Assembly: GCA_965243335.1 (NCBI GenBank)
Contig: OZ251545.1
Span: forward strand, 186,001-250,000
Length of the DNA stretch: 64,000 bases
Direction: 5' to 3'
Source: JAJDXW01 sp965243335
GTDB taxonomy: Bacteria > Pseudomonadota > Gammaproteobacteria > HK1
In this document: positions 54,966 to 63,075 of the stretch, one piece after another
Layout: each line of letters opens with the position of its first letter
Numbering within the stretch: position 1 is the stretch's first letter
Translations under genes and position numbers: made by a program
Notes under the pieces: model-generated
What the model was told of the DNA's origin: nothing
Databases searched by the model: none
Seen by the model: the letters and a program-made list of their open reading frames with translations, nothing else

Positions 54966-55907
54966 GTGGCGGCCGTCCTGCCCGACCAGGTCCTCGCCAT
55001 CCCGGTCCGCCGGCGCGCGCCCTCGAGCCGGCCGCGCCGCCTCCCGGAGTCGACCTGGGGGTATCTCCTCATCCTCCCGGCGGTGGTGCTGGTCCTCGGC
55101 CTCATCCTGTACCCGGTGGTGTATTCGGGCTGGCTCAGCCTCCACAACAAGCACGCCTACCTGCCGCTCGAGACCTTCGTCGGGTTCGGGAACTTCGCCT
55201 CCATGTTCGGGGACGGGGAGTTCTGGCGCTCCATCCAGCTCGGGGCGATCTACGGCATCGGCTCGGTCGGCCTCCAGATCCTGGTCGGCGTCTCCGCCGC
55301 CCTCCTCCTCAACGAGACCTTCATCGGGCGGACGTTCATCCGCGGGGTCGCCCTCTTCCCCTACATGGTCCCCACCGTGGTGGTGGTGATCCTGATGAAG
55401 TGGATCCTGAACGACGCCTACGGGGTGCTCCCGTACATCCTGAAGACGATCGGGATCGGCGAGGACATCCTCTGGCTCGACACCGGGCACGTGATGCTGA
55501 CCGTGATCCTCATCAGCACGTGGACGTTCTTCCCCTTCGTGGTCATCGGGACCCTCGCCCGGCTCCAGACCATCGACCCGGAGCTGTACGCGGCGGCCAA
55601 GGTGGACGGGGCGGGCGTGGTGCGGCGGTTCCTCCACGTGACCCTGCCCCAGCTTCGCAACGTGCTCTTCGTGGTGATCCTGCTCCGCTTCATGTTCATG
55701 TTCACCAAGTTCGACGTCATCTGGCTGCTGAACGGCTCGAGCGGGGTCGGCTACTACACCCGGACCCTCCCCATCTACACCTACATCAAGACGTTCGGGC
55801 AGCTCCAGGTCGGGGCCGGGGCCGCCATGTCGATGTTCATGTTCCTCATGCTGGTGTGCTTCGCGATGATCTACTTCCGGGTGTTCCGGCGTGACGAAGA
55901 CATCTGA
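54966..55907 (+). CDS. CUT1 ABC transporter permease (UgpA/MalF-like)
   Basis: A 313-residue permease with six predicted helices, the first being YLLILPAVVLVLGLILYPVV. The EAA loop is YAAAKVDGAGVVRRFLHVTL, and FPYMVPTVVVVILMKWILND matches the UgpA/MalF family. The start is uncertain: the GTG at 54966 follows GGAGGAG at about nine bases and gives a basic leader before helix 1. It overlaps the second permease by 17 bases. Confidence 0.88.
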   Translation: MAAVLPDQVLAIPVRRRAPSSRPRRLPESTWGYLLILPAVVLVLGLILYPVVYSGWLSLHNKHAYLPLETFVGFGNFASMFGDGEFWRSIQLGAIYGIGSVGLQILVGVSAALLLNETFIGRTFIRGVALFPYMVPTVVVVILMKWILNDAYGVLPYILKTIGIGEDILWLDTGHVMLTVILISTWTFFPFVVIGTLARLQTIDPELYAAAKVDGAGVVRRFLHVTLPQLRNVLFVVILLRFMFMFTKFDVIWLLNGSSGVGYYTRTLPIYTYIKTFGQLQVGAGAAMSMFMFLMLVCFAMIYFRVFRRDEDI

Positions 55908-56772
55908 GCGCGCCGCGGGGTTCGCCGGCATGATCGACGTCGACTGGCGGCAGGTCTGCTCCCGGATCGCCCTCTACTTCGGGGCGGGGCTCATCGCGGT
56001 GGTGTGCGGCTTTCCGCTGCTGTGGATGGTGCTCACCTCCGTCCGCCCGGACCGCGACATCCTGAGCCCCGCCCCGAAGTTCTGGTCGTTCGAGTACCAC
56101 TGGCAGCACTACCGGAACCTGTTCGACCTCACGGACTTCCACATCTACTTCTTCAACAGCATCACCGTCGCGGGGACCGCCACCCTCCTCACCATCTTCG
56201 TCGCGACCCTCGCCGCCTACGGGATCACCCGGTTCCGGTTCGGCGGCCGGGAGACCATCGCGGGGGGGATGCTGTTCACCTACATGTTCGCGCCGATCCT
56301 CATCATCGTCCCGTTCTACATCCTCATGCGGTCCGCCGGGCTCGTGAACAGCAAGCTCGGCCTCGTGCTCGCCTACACCACCTTCTCGCTGCCGTTCAGC
56401 ATGTGGCTGCTCCGCGCGTTCTTCCAGTCGATCCCGCTCGACCTCGAGGAGGCGGCGATGACGGACGGGGCCTCCCGCTCCAAGGCGGTGGCCCTCGTCA
56501 TCGTTCCGCTCGCGCTGCCGGGGGTCATCGCGGTCTCGATCTTCACGTTCATCGTCGCTTGGAACGACTACCTCTTCGCGCGGGTCCTCATCAACGACAA
56601 CGAGCTGAAGACCCTGCCGATCGGGATGGACGACCTCTACAACGCGACGGTCACGGACTGGGGCATGATGATGGCGGGCGGGGTGGTCATCACCATCCCG
56701 GCCCTCGTCTTCTTCATCCTGGTGCAGCGCTACCTCATCGCCGGCTGGGGGGCCGGCGCCGTCAAGGGTTAG
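55891..56772 (+). CDS. CUT1 ABC transporter permease (UgpE/MalG-like)
   Basis: The second permease, 293 residues, six helices, GTG start at 55891 inside the preceding gene. Landmarks are FPLLWMVLTSVRPDRDI at the first helix, TTFSLPFSMWLLRAFFQSIP, the EAA loop EEAAMTDGASRSKAVALVIV and FTFIVAWNDYLFA, all typical of UgpE/MalG. The last residues end at AGAVKG as in the family. It is followed after 104 bases by the ATPase gene. Confidence 0.9.
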   Translation: MTKTSERAAGFAGMIDVDWRQVCSRIALYFGAGLIAVVCGFPLLWMVLTSVRPDRDILSPAPKFWSFEYHWQHYRNLFDLTDFHIYFFNSITVAGTATLLTIFVATLAAYGITRFRFGGRETIAGGMLFTYMFAPILIIVPFYILMRSAGLVNSKLGLVLAYTTFSLPFSMWLLRAFFQSIPLDLEEAAMTDGASRSKAVALVIVPLALPGVIAVSIFTFIVAWNDYLFARVLINDNELKTLPIGMDDLYNATVTDWGMMMAGGVVITIPALVFFILVQRYLIAGWGAGAVKG

Positions 56773-56876
56773 CCGGCGGGCGGTCGCCGGTCGGGTCGGG
56801 GACCGCCCCTCGGGGGCCGGCCCGCCGCCGGGCCGGGGCCGATCCCGACAGGGCGAACCGGGAGGATCATCACCCG

Positions 56877-57989
56877 ATGGCCGCGATCGAGCTCCGCAAC
56901 CTCTCCAAGCACTTCGGCGACGTGCCGGCGGTGCGGGGCATCGACCTCGCCATCGCGGACGGCGAGTTCATCGTCCTCGTGGGGCCGTCGGGGTGCGGCA
57001 AGACCACGACCCTGCGCATGATCGCGGGGCTCGAGTCGGTCTCCTCCGGGGCCATCGCCTTCGACGGGGAGGAGGTGAACCGCCTCCCGCCCAAGGGCCG
57101 CGACATCGCCATGGTGTTCCAGTCCTACGCCCTCTACCCCCATATGACGGTGTTCGCGAACATGGCGTTCGGGCTCCGGCTCTCCGGGGTGGATCGGGCC
57201 CAGATCCGGGAGCGGGTGCACGCGGCGGCCGGGCTGCTCAACATCTCGGAGCTTCTCCGCCGGCGCCCCCGCGAGCTCTCCGGCGGCCAGCGGCAGCGGG
57301 TGGCCATGGGCCGGGCCATCGTGCGCCAGCCGCGCGCGTTCCTCTTCGACGAGCCGCTCAGCAACCTCGACGCCAACCTGCGGGCGCAGATGCGGGTCGA
57401 GATCAAGCGCCTGCACGGCCAGCTCCGCACCACCGTGGTCTACGTCACCCACGACCAGGTGGAGGCGATGACCCTCGCCGACCGCATCGTGGTGATGCGC
57501 GACGGGGAGATCGTGCAGTCGGGCCCCCCGGAGGAGGTCTACCAGCGGCCGGTGGACCGCTTCGTGGCCGGCTTCATCGGCGCGCCGAAGATGAACTTCC
57601 TGCCGGCCCGGCTGGTCGCGGACAACGGCGCGCTCGGTCTCCGCGTCGGGGACGGCAAGGCCGAGATCCGGCTGCCGTCGTCGGAGGCCCTGGCCGGGAA
57701 GGTCGGCGAGGAGGTCGAGATCGGCCTCCGGCCGGAGCACCTCGCGATGCAGGTCGCCGGAGACGGGATCGAGCCGGGCGAGCCGGGGCGGAGCTTCCCG
57801 TTCCCGGTGGAGGTCGTGGAGCCGCTCGGCGCGGAGACCCTCGTCTTCACCACCATCGCGGGGGCGGAGGTGGTGGCGCGCTGCGACCCCGGCCTGCACC
57901 CCCGCCCCGGCGACCGGCTCACCGCCGTGGTCGACACCGCCCAACTGCACCTCATCGACCCCGGGAGCGGCCGGGTCCTCGCCCGCTGA
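56877..57989 (+). CDS. ugpC: CUT1 ABC transporter ATP-binding protein (UgpC/MalK-like)
   Basis: A 370-residue importer ATPase: Walker A GPSGCGKTT (about 37-45), Q-loop MVFQSYALYPHM, signature LSGGQRQRVAMGRAI, Walker B FLFDEPLSNLD and H-loop YVTHDQ. The C-terminal TOBE domain includes GAPKMNFLPA and IGLRPEHL, the UgpC/MalK pattern. With the binding protein and two permeases it forms a complete importer. Start ATG 56877 has GGAGG about ten bases upstream. Whether it serves glycerol-3-phosphate or a sugar is not visible. Confidence 0.88.
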   Translation: MAAIELRNLSKHFGDVPAVRGIDLAIADGEFIVLVGPSGCGKTTTLRMIAGLESVSSGAIAFDGEEVNRLPPKGRDIAMVFQSYALYPHMTVFANMAFGLRLSGVDRAQIRERVHAAAGLLNISELLRRRPRELSGGQRQRVAMGRAIVRQPRAFLFDEPLSNLDANLRAQMRVEIKRLHGQLRTTVVYVTHDQVEAMTLADRIVVMRDGEIVQSGPPEEVYQRPVDRFVAGFIGAPKMNFLPARLVADNGALGLRVGDGKAEIRLPSSEALAGKVGEEVEIGLRPEHLAMQVAGDGIEPGEPGRSFPFPVEVVEPLGAETLVFTTIAGAEVVARCDPGLHPRPGDRLTAVVDTAQLHLIDPGSGRVLAR

Positions 57990-58141
57990 CCCGCGCGCGA
58001 GGGCCGGGCCGGCGGCGCGCGCCGCACCGCGGCGGGACTCACGCCGACATCCCGGAGAGCCGGGGCCGGGCGGCCGGGCGGCCGGTCTTTGACGGGCCGA
58101 ACCGAGAGCCGGGGTCCCCATCTGCGGACCGGGAGGAGAAC

Positions 58142-59443
58142 ATGCTTAGGCGCCTGGAGCTCACGAACACGGGGCCCGCGCCGGAAATGCGCCTCGAGCT
58201 CGCACCGCGGGTGAACCTCTTCACCGGCGACAACGGCCTCGGCAAGAGCTTCCTGCTGGACGTCGCGTGGTGGGCGTTGACCCGACGCTGGCCGCAGGAG
58301 GTCAATCGGCGCATGACGGCGGGCCTGCCGGCGCGCCCGCGCGACCCGGCGAGTCCCGCAACCATCCGGCTGCGGGTCGAAGCCGTGAGTGGACCCGTTG
58401 AATACGAAGCGACGTATTCACGAGAGGACGAAGCATGGAGGGGTTCACCCGGCCGGCCCTGGATTCCCGGTCTCGTCCTGTACGCGCACGCCGATGGCTC
58501 GTTTTCGGTGTGGGACCCGGCCCGAAACTACTGGAAGCGCCGGGGTGGCGCCGATGTCCAGGAGCGTCGCTCCGCTTACGTATTCACGGAGGCCGAGGTA
58601 TGGGACGGGCTTCGGGACGAGGTCGACGGCCGGGCCGTACCCGTGTGCAACGGGTTGCTGTACGACTGGTCGAGCTGGATCAAGGCCCGGGACCGCAACG
58701 CAAAGGCCATGAAGACCATCCTGCGGGCGCTGTCACCCGGACAGGACGACGTCATCGGGCCGGGGCCGCTCGTGCGCCTGTCCATCGACGACTCACGCGA
58801 CATCCCGTCCATCGCGACGCCCTATGCCGGCCCCGTGCCGATCCTCCACGCGTCGTCCGGCGTTCGCCGGGCGGTCGCCCTCGCGTACATGCTCATCTGG
58901 ACGCTGAGCGAACATCGACTCGCGGCCGAACGGCAGGGGCGGCCCACCGCGCGCCGGGTCATCGTGCTGTTCGACGAAGTGGAGAGCCATCTCCACCCTC
59001 GATGGCAACGGGTGATACTCAAGGCGTTGCAGGATGCGGGAAGCGCGCTCATCGAGGATGCCGATCTTCAGCTCCTCGTCTCCACGCACTCGCCGCTGGT
59101 GCTGGCCTCCGCCGAACCGTGGTTCGACCCGGACAAAGACGCCTGGTTCGACCTCGACCTCGAGGGTGATCCGCCGCGGGCATGTCTACGACAGCGTCCA
59201 TACACCCCGCTTGGCGCAGTCGGTTCGTGGCTGACGAGCGAAGCCTTCGACATGGCTACGGATCGGGGCAGTGTCGATGCCGAGCAGGCGATCCTGGACG
59301 CAAGGGAGGTCCTGCGGCAATCCGATCCTCCGCTGGACGCGGTAATGAAGGTCCACGCCCGGTTGGGGAGGGTTCTGCCGAACGTCGACCGGTTCTGGGT
59401 ACGGTGGAGCCATTTCGTGGAAAGCCGCGGGGGCAATCCATGA
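58142..59443 (+). CDS. AAA ATPase of a Septu-like (PtuA) two-gene defence pair
   Basis: A 433-residue ATPase of the RecF/AAA-21 type. Walker A is GDNGLGKS (29-36), followed by FLLDVAWWALTRRW. The signature-like ASSGVRRAVALAYM is at about 237, Walker B is VIVLFDEVESHLHP (about 273-286) and the switch is STHSPLV (314-320). It is coupled by an ATGA overlap to an HNH nuclease gene. An ATPase plus HNH pair of these sizes is the composition of the Septu anti-phage system (PtuA and PtuB). No reverse transcriptase is nearby, so it is not a retron of the Ec78 type. Start ATG 58142 has GGAGG upstream. Confidence 0.72.
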   Translation: MLRRLELTNTGPAPEMRLELAPRVNLFTGDNGLGKSFLLDVAWWALTRRWPQEVNRRMTAGLPARPRDPASPATIRLRVEAVSGPVEYEATYSREDEAWRGSPGRPWIPGLVLYAHADGSFSVWDPARNYWKRRGGADVQERRSAYVFTEAEVWDGLRDEVDGRAVPVCNGLLYDWSSWIKARDRNAKAMKTILRALSPGQDDVIGPGPLVRLSIDDSRDIPSIATPYAGPVPILHASSGVRRAVALAYMLIWTLSEHRLAAERQGRPTARRVIVLFDEVESHLHPRWQRVILKALQDAGSALIEDADLQLLVSTHSPLVLASAEPWFDPDKDAWFDLDLEGDPPRACLRQRPYTPLGAVGSWLTSEAFDMATDRGSVDAEQAILDAREVLRQSDPPLDAVMKVHARLGRVLPNVDRFWVRWSHFVESRGGNP

Positions 59444-60075
59444 TTCCCGTCACGCCGGCGCCTGAACCCGCGGTTTTCGACGAGAAGGTGAGGCAGCCCG
59501 GACGGCGGGCAATACGCAAATTGGCCGACGGGTTGGCCGGGTCGAAGGACGCCATTCCACCCAGCGAGTTTCCACCGTACTGGCGCAGGGTTCTTGACGA
59601 GTTGTTGACGAGCTACGACCGGGTTTGTTCGTATCTGTGCCTTTACATCCCGCGAGGCGCCGGCGCCCCAAGCGTCGACCACATGCTCCCGAAGTCCATG
59701 CACTGGGACCAGGTGTACGAATGGAGCAATTACCGGTTGGCCTGCTCGTTGATGAACGCCCGGAAAGGGGTTGCGGACGTCCTCGACCCCTTCGAGATCG
59801 AAGAGGGTTGGTTTGCCCTGGAGCTCGTTGACTTCCAGGTCGTGCCCGGCGAAGGATTGCCGCCGGACGTCGCGGGCAGGGTGTCGGAGACGATCGACCG
59901 CCTGCGCCTGAGTGACCGCATCTGCTGCGACGCGCGTGCGGAATACGCAGAAGACTATTGGGCGCGAGAAATCTCTCTCGATTATCTGGCGAGGCACGCG
60001 CCGTTCGTCATGCGGGAGCTACGGCGACATGGCAGGCTCCGAGCGGAAGGCCCCGTTCCGCCGGCGAAAGGATAA
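59440..60075 (+). CDS. HNH endonuclease, PtuB-like
   Basis: A 211-residue HNH nuclease. Two Cys (C63 and C67, VCSYLC) precede SVDHMLPKS with the catalytic D80-H81. YEWSNYRLACSLMNARKG then supplies the middle Asn97 and the last Asn106-x2-Lys109 of the finger; a canonical second CxxC pair is not visible. The pattern VDHxxPKS...WSNxxLACxxxNxxKG is shared with PtuB and related TIGR02646-type proteins encoded beside AAA ATPases. It starts at ATG 59440 within the ATPase stop (ATGA). The TAA stop is followed two bases later by another ATG. Confidence 0.72.
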   Translation: MIPVTPAPEPAVFDEKVRQPGRRAIRKLADGLAGSKDAIPPSEFPPYWRRVLDELLTSYDRVCSYLCLYIPRGAGAPSVDHMLPKSMHWDQVYEWSNYRLACSLMNARKGVADVLDPFEIEEGWFALELVDFQVVPGEGLPPDVAGRVSETIDRLRLSDRICCDARAEYAEDYWAREISLDYLARHAPFVMRELRRHGRLRAEGPVPPAKG

Positions 60076-60077
60076 CC

Positions 60078-60240
60078 ATGAATTCGTCTTACCCGGCTCA
60101 GGGGATGCCCCGTTCGCCGTTGGATTTGGAGGCGGCGATCTCCCGGATTCCAGGCGGCCTTGTCCGAAAGCGCGCTCGACGAGCCGCGGGATCTGCCCCG
60201 CGAGCGGGTCAGGCATGGGAGGGCGGTCCGGCGGTCCCAC
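60078..60240 (+). pseudogene. Possible frameshifted third reading frame behind the Septu-like pair
   Basis: An ATG two bases after the HNH stop, with AAAGGAT just upstream, opens MNSSYPAQGMPRSPLDLEAA then ISRIPGGLVRK. The frame turns Arg-rich there; if one base is dropped near 60149 the continuation becomes ISRIQAALSESALDEPRDLP and RERVRHGR, which looks more like a helical protein. No family is recognised. It may be a decayed third gene or chance. The remaining bases to 60329 show nothing. Confidence 0.3.
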
Positions 60241-60329
60241 CGCGATGCGACCCCGCTGCGGTACGCGAGGTTGGAGGGGCCGGGACGGCGCCCGGGAGGT
60301 CTTCGATTTCGTGGGAGCGTATCGCGCGG

Positions 60330-60364
60330 CTTGCGCGCCGCCGACGGCCGGCGGCGCGCAAGCC
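60330..60364 (-). terminator. Hairpin directly after the lipoprotein gene
   Basis: Perfect 14-base arms GCTTGCGCGCCGCC (60330-60343) and GGCGGCGCGCAAGC (60351-60364) with a 7-base loop lie ten bases beyond the lipoprotein stop. No T-run follows on either strand, so it is a terminator-like or 3'-stabilising hairpin rather than a classic intrinsic terminator. Confidence 0.55.
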
Positions 60365-60373
60365 CGGGCGTCA

Positions 60374-62800
60374 TCAGTTCTCGGGCGCGCACCCCTCGAT
60401 GCACTTGGCCCCGAAGCTGCCGATGAGCGAGCTGTTGCGCGCGCGGTACGGCAACGCCCGGCGGCCAGCATTATCAAGTCGGGGCGTCCGGTTATCGGGC
60501 TGCACGTGCCACCAGCCCGCGGCTTCCAGGGCGCTTCCGGGACCGTAGAGATTGCCGCCATACTTGGACGACGGGTGCTCGCCGGCGAAGTGCCAGGTGT
60601 TCGGGTCGCCGCTGGTGACTCGCGGGTGATCGAGCGGGCCCCCGAAGCTGCCGTCGGCGGCGATCACGCCCTCCTCCATCGGGATGCCTCCGGCGGCGGG
60701 GAGGTACGGAATCCACTGCCCGTCGTGGCGGAGCTCCTCAAGGCCGGAGATCATGCCGCTGATCGTGTTGGCGGTGGTGGGGCCGTCGCCGGTGCAGCTA
60801 CTGCCGCCGATGCAGGCGTTGAGCGTGATCTCTCCCCGGATCGGCAACGCCCCGTCCAATATGATGTGGTCGGGCTGATCCGCGTTCTCCAGGAAGCGCG
60901 CCATGGTGTGGCCCTTGAACGTGGCGGCGATCGACGTCGGGAAGCGCTCCGCCGTCCTCATGCCGTCCGCGTCCGCGAAGGCGTCGTAGCCGAAGGCGAA
61001 CGCCTGCACGCGGGTGAAGGACGGCAAGGCCTTCACGTTGTCGAAGAACATGAACAGGCCGTGGGCCGCGTATTCGAGGTAGCGGTGCGTGTCGTCGCTG
61101 GCGTCGTCCGCGTTCGCGCCCTTGTCCAGGCCCCCATAGTTCGACAGCCAGAGCTCGTAGGTTCCGAGCTCGATCGGCCGCCTGCCTTCCGTGGGGGCGT
61201 CCGATCCCTGCCCCCACGGTAGGCGCTGTTCGCGCTGGGCTTCGGTCAGCGGAACCTTCGCCTTCCAGTAATACGCCGGCTCGCCGTGGGGCGACTGCGA
61301 CGGCGCGCCGAAGGCGATCGTCAGATCGTCCTGGTTCCAGTCGCCGCAGAGGGAGAGATCCTGTTGCCAGCAGTCGGGGTTGTCCGTCGTCCAGCCCTGG
61401 AGCATGGTCGCCTGCTCGGCCGTCAACGGGCCGCTCGCAGCCTCCAATCCCAGATCCGCGGCATGGGCGTCGGTCATGGCGTCGCCCGCGCTGGCGTCCG
61501 CGTCGCCTACCTTGCCGTCCGGCCCGGTGCTTGCCCAGGAGTCCTTGTTGGCGCCGATGTCGAAGCGCCGCTGGGTGTCGAAGTAGAGCACGCCGACGCC
61601 GCCATACTTCAGCGTCGCGCCGTCGGCGGAAAGCTGGAGGGAGCTCTTCACCACGCCGTCGGTGTTGCCATAGTCGTCCGGCGTGCCGTCGTCGCCCTGG
61701 ATATTGATGGGATGACTTCCATGCGCCCGCAGGGTCACCGCCCGCAGGGGCAGCTCGTCGCTCGCGGCGAGGCCGCCCTCCGGGGAGCCGAGCTTCTTGC
61801 CCGCGGCGAAGGGGGCGGCGTCGGTCCGGATAGCGAGCGGCGTTTCCGCGTCGCGCGGCGTGCGCGTGATCTCCACCTCGCCCCTGGGCACGAACCTCGT
61901 CGCTCCCGGTTCGAGCGCCTGGGCCAGAGGCACGCGCGGATCGTACGTGTCGGCTCTGGCCCGTTGCGCCGCCGCATCGGCCTCGGCTTCGGCCCTCGCC
62001 TCCGCCTCGGCCTCCGCCCTCGCCGCGGCCTCGGCTTCGGCCCTCGCCGCCGCCGCGGCCTTGGCCTCGGCCGCCGCCGCCCTCTCGGCCTCGGCGCTCC
62101 GGGCCGCCTCGGCCTCGGCCAGCTCCTCCCTCAGCAGCGGCATCAGGGAGAGCTGGGCGGTGGAGACCATGGCCTGGGCCTGCGCCAGAAGGGCGGACAG
62201 CGCCGGGGGCGGATCGGCCTCCTCTGCCTCCGCCAGCTTGGCCTGGGCATTGGCCAGCGCGTTCTGCGCCTGGTCCAGCGACGTGTGCATATCCGCGAAG
62301 ACGAGCTGGCCGGACACCATGGCGCCGGACGCTGCCAGCGCCTCGAGGGTCAGCTCCAACGCATCATCGACCGCCGCCAGGGCTTCGTCCGCCGCCGCCT
62401 TCGCGGGGGCGTCGGCGGGGTCGGCGACCGGCTCGGCCGCCAGCTCCATTCGGAGCCGCTCCAGGTTCTGCCGCTCGGAGCTCACCAACTCGCGGGCCGC
62501 CGTTCGCTGTTCGGGAGCGCTGGCCAAGGCCAGCGCGTCCTGGGCGGCCGCCAGGGACTCGCGAAGAGCCGCCATCCGTTCTTCCGCCGCATCGGCCCTT
62601 GCGTTCGCCGCATCGACTCTTGCGTCGGCCGCATCGGCTCTTGCGTTCGCCGCCGCAAGCCGCTCCGAGCTTATGCCCGTGGAAGAGGAACAGGCGGCGA
62701 GCAGTAGCATCGCGCCGATCGCAAGTACGCCCGGCAGAGGCGAAGACTCCGGCCGCAGGAAGGCGGAGGCAGGCTCTTTCAGTCCGCTGATAGCTCGCAT
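60374..62800 (-). CDS. Surface-type lipoprotein: coiled-coil stalk plus TbpB-like domain
   Basis: An 808-residue lipoprotein. The signal peptide ends in the lipobox LAAC with Cys37, followed by SSST, so it goes to the outer membrane. Residues 45-300 are a long Ala/Glu/Arg coiled coil with repeats ANARADAADARVDAANARAD and ARAEAEAEARAEAEAD. The C-terminal half is beta-rich: YGGVGVLYFDTQ, EPAYYWKAKVPL, YELWLSNYGGL, AATFKGHTMARF, IRGEITLNA, TWHFAGEHPSS and a last SLIGSFGAKC. The GWWHVQ...IGSFGAK ending recalls the transferrin-binding protein B-like barrels of surface lipoproteins, though this is resemblance only. ATG 62800 has GGAG eight bases upstream. A promoter with a G15 spacer lies 93 bases upstream. 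Confidence 0.82.
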   Translation of the reverse strand: MRAISGLKEPASAFLRPESSPLPGVLAIGAMLLLAACSSSTGISSERLAAANARADAADARVDAANARADAAEERMAALRESLAAAQDALALASAPEQRTAARELVSSERQNLERLRMELAAEPVADPADAPAKAAADEALAAVDDALELTLEALAASGAMVSGQLVFADMHTSLDQAQNALANAQAKLAEAEEADPPPALSALLAQAQAMVSTAQLSLMPLLREELAEAEAARSAEAERAAAAEAKAAAAARAEAEAAARAEAEAEARAEAEADAAAQRARADTYDPRVPLAQALEPGATRFVPRGEVEITRTPRDAETPLAIRTDAAPFAAGKKLGSPEGGLAASDELPLRAVTLRAHGSHPINIQGDDGTPDDYGNTDGVVKSSLQLSADGATLKYGGVGVLYFDTQRRFDIGANKDSWASTGPDGKVGDADASAGDAMTDAHAADLGLEAASGPLTAEQATMLQGWTTDNPDCWQQDLSLCGDWNQDDLTIAFGAPSQSPHGEPAYYWKAKVPLTEAQREQRLPWGQGSDAPTEGRRPIELGTYELWLSNYGGLDKGANADDASDDTHRYLEYAAHGLFMFFDNVKALPSFTRVQAFAFGYDAFADADGMRTAERFPTSIAATFKGHTMARFLENADQPDHIILDGALPIRGEITLNACIGGSSCTGDGPTTANTISGMISGLEELRHDGQWIPYLPAAGGIPMEEGVIAADGSFGGPLDHPRVTSGDPNTWHFAGEHPSSKYGGNLYGPGSALEAAGWWHVQPDNRTPRLDNAGRRALPYRARNSSLIGSFGAKCIEGCAPEN

Positions 62801-62892
62801 GATCGATGCTCCAATTCTCTGACGGTCCGGCCAAGTCCTCGTCGCGGGTCCCCGCCATCTCCCGAAGAACTGCCGTTTGGCGATTGCGGGAG

Positions 62893-62921
62893 ATTAAACC
62901 CCCCCCCCCCCCCGGCGTCAA
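62893..62921 (-). promoter_or_regulatory. Probable phase-variable promoter with poly-G spacer
   Basis: On the minus strand TTGACG (62921-62916) is followed by CC, fifteen G (62913-62899) and TTTAAT (62898-62893). The spacer is exactly 17 bases, the optimum, and 15 of these are a homopolymer. Slippage would change the spacing by single bases and so tune or switch transcription of the lipoprotein gene. This is the architecture of Neisseria porA and opc promoters. Transcription would start near 62886. Confidence 0.8.
62899..62913 (-). repeat. 15-base homopolymer in the lipoprotein promoter
   Basis: Fifteen consecutive C on the plus strand (G on the minus strand) lie between the -35 and -10 boxes. 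Besides the 19-base tract at 37638-37656 it is the only homopolymer of this length noticed, and both sit at the 5' end of a surface-protein gene. Confidence 0.95.
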
Positions 62922-63075
62922 GCTGGAGTTGCCCCGAGGCTTCCCGTCGTAACCGAATCGTTCGCCGAAATCGGGCAACGCTTACGCGAAGACATTCCCC
63001 CTTGTCCGCCGTCGCCATGGTCCGGCTCCCGGCCGGGAGCCGGAGCCCCGGCTTTCCCCGTCCTCCCGGGCTCGG

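Noticed and set aside
58142..60373. Retron of the Ec78 type (ATPase plus HNH)
   Set aside because: No reverse transcriptase frame or msr/msd-like inverted repeats are found around the pair.
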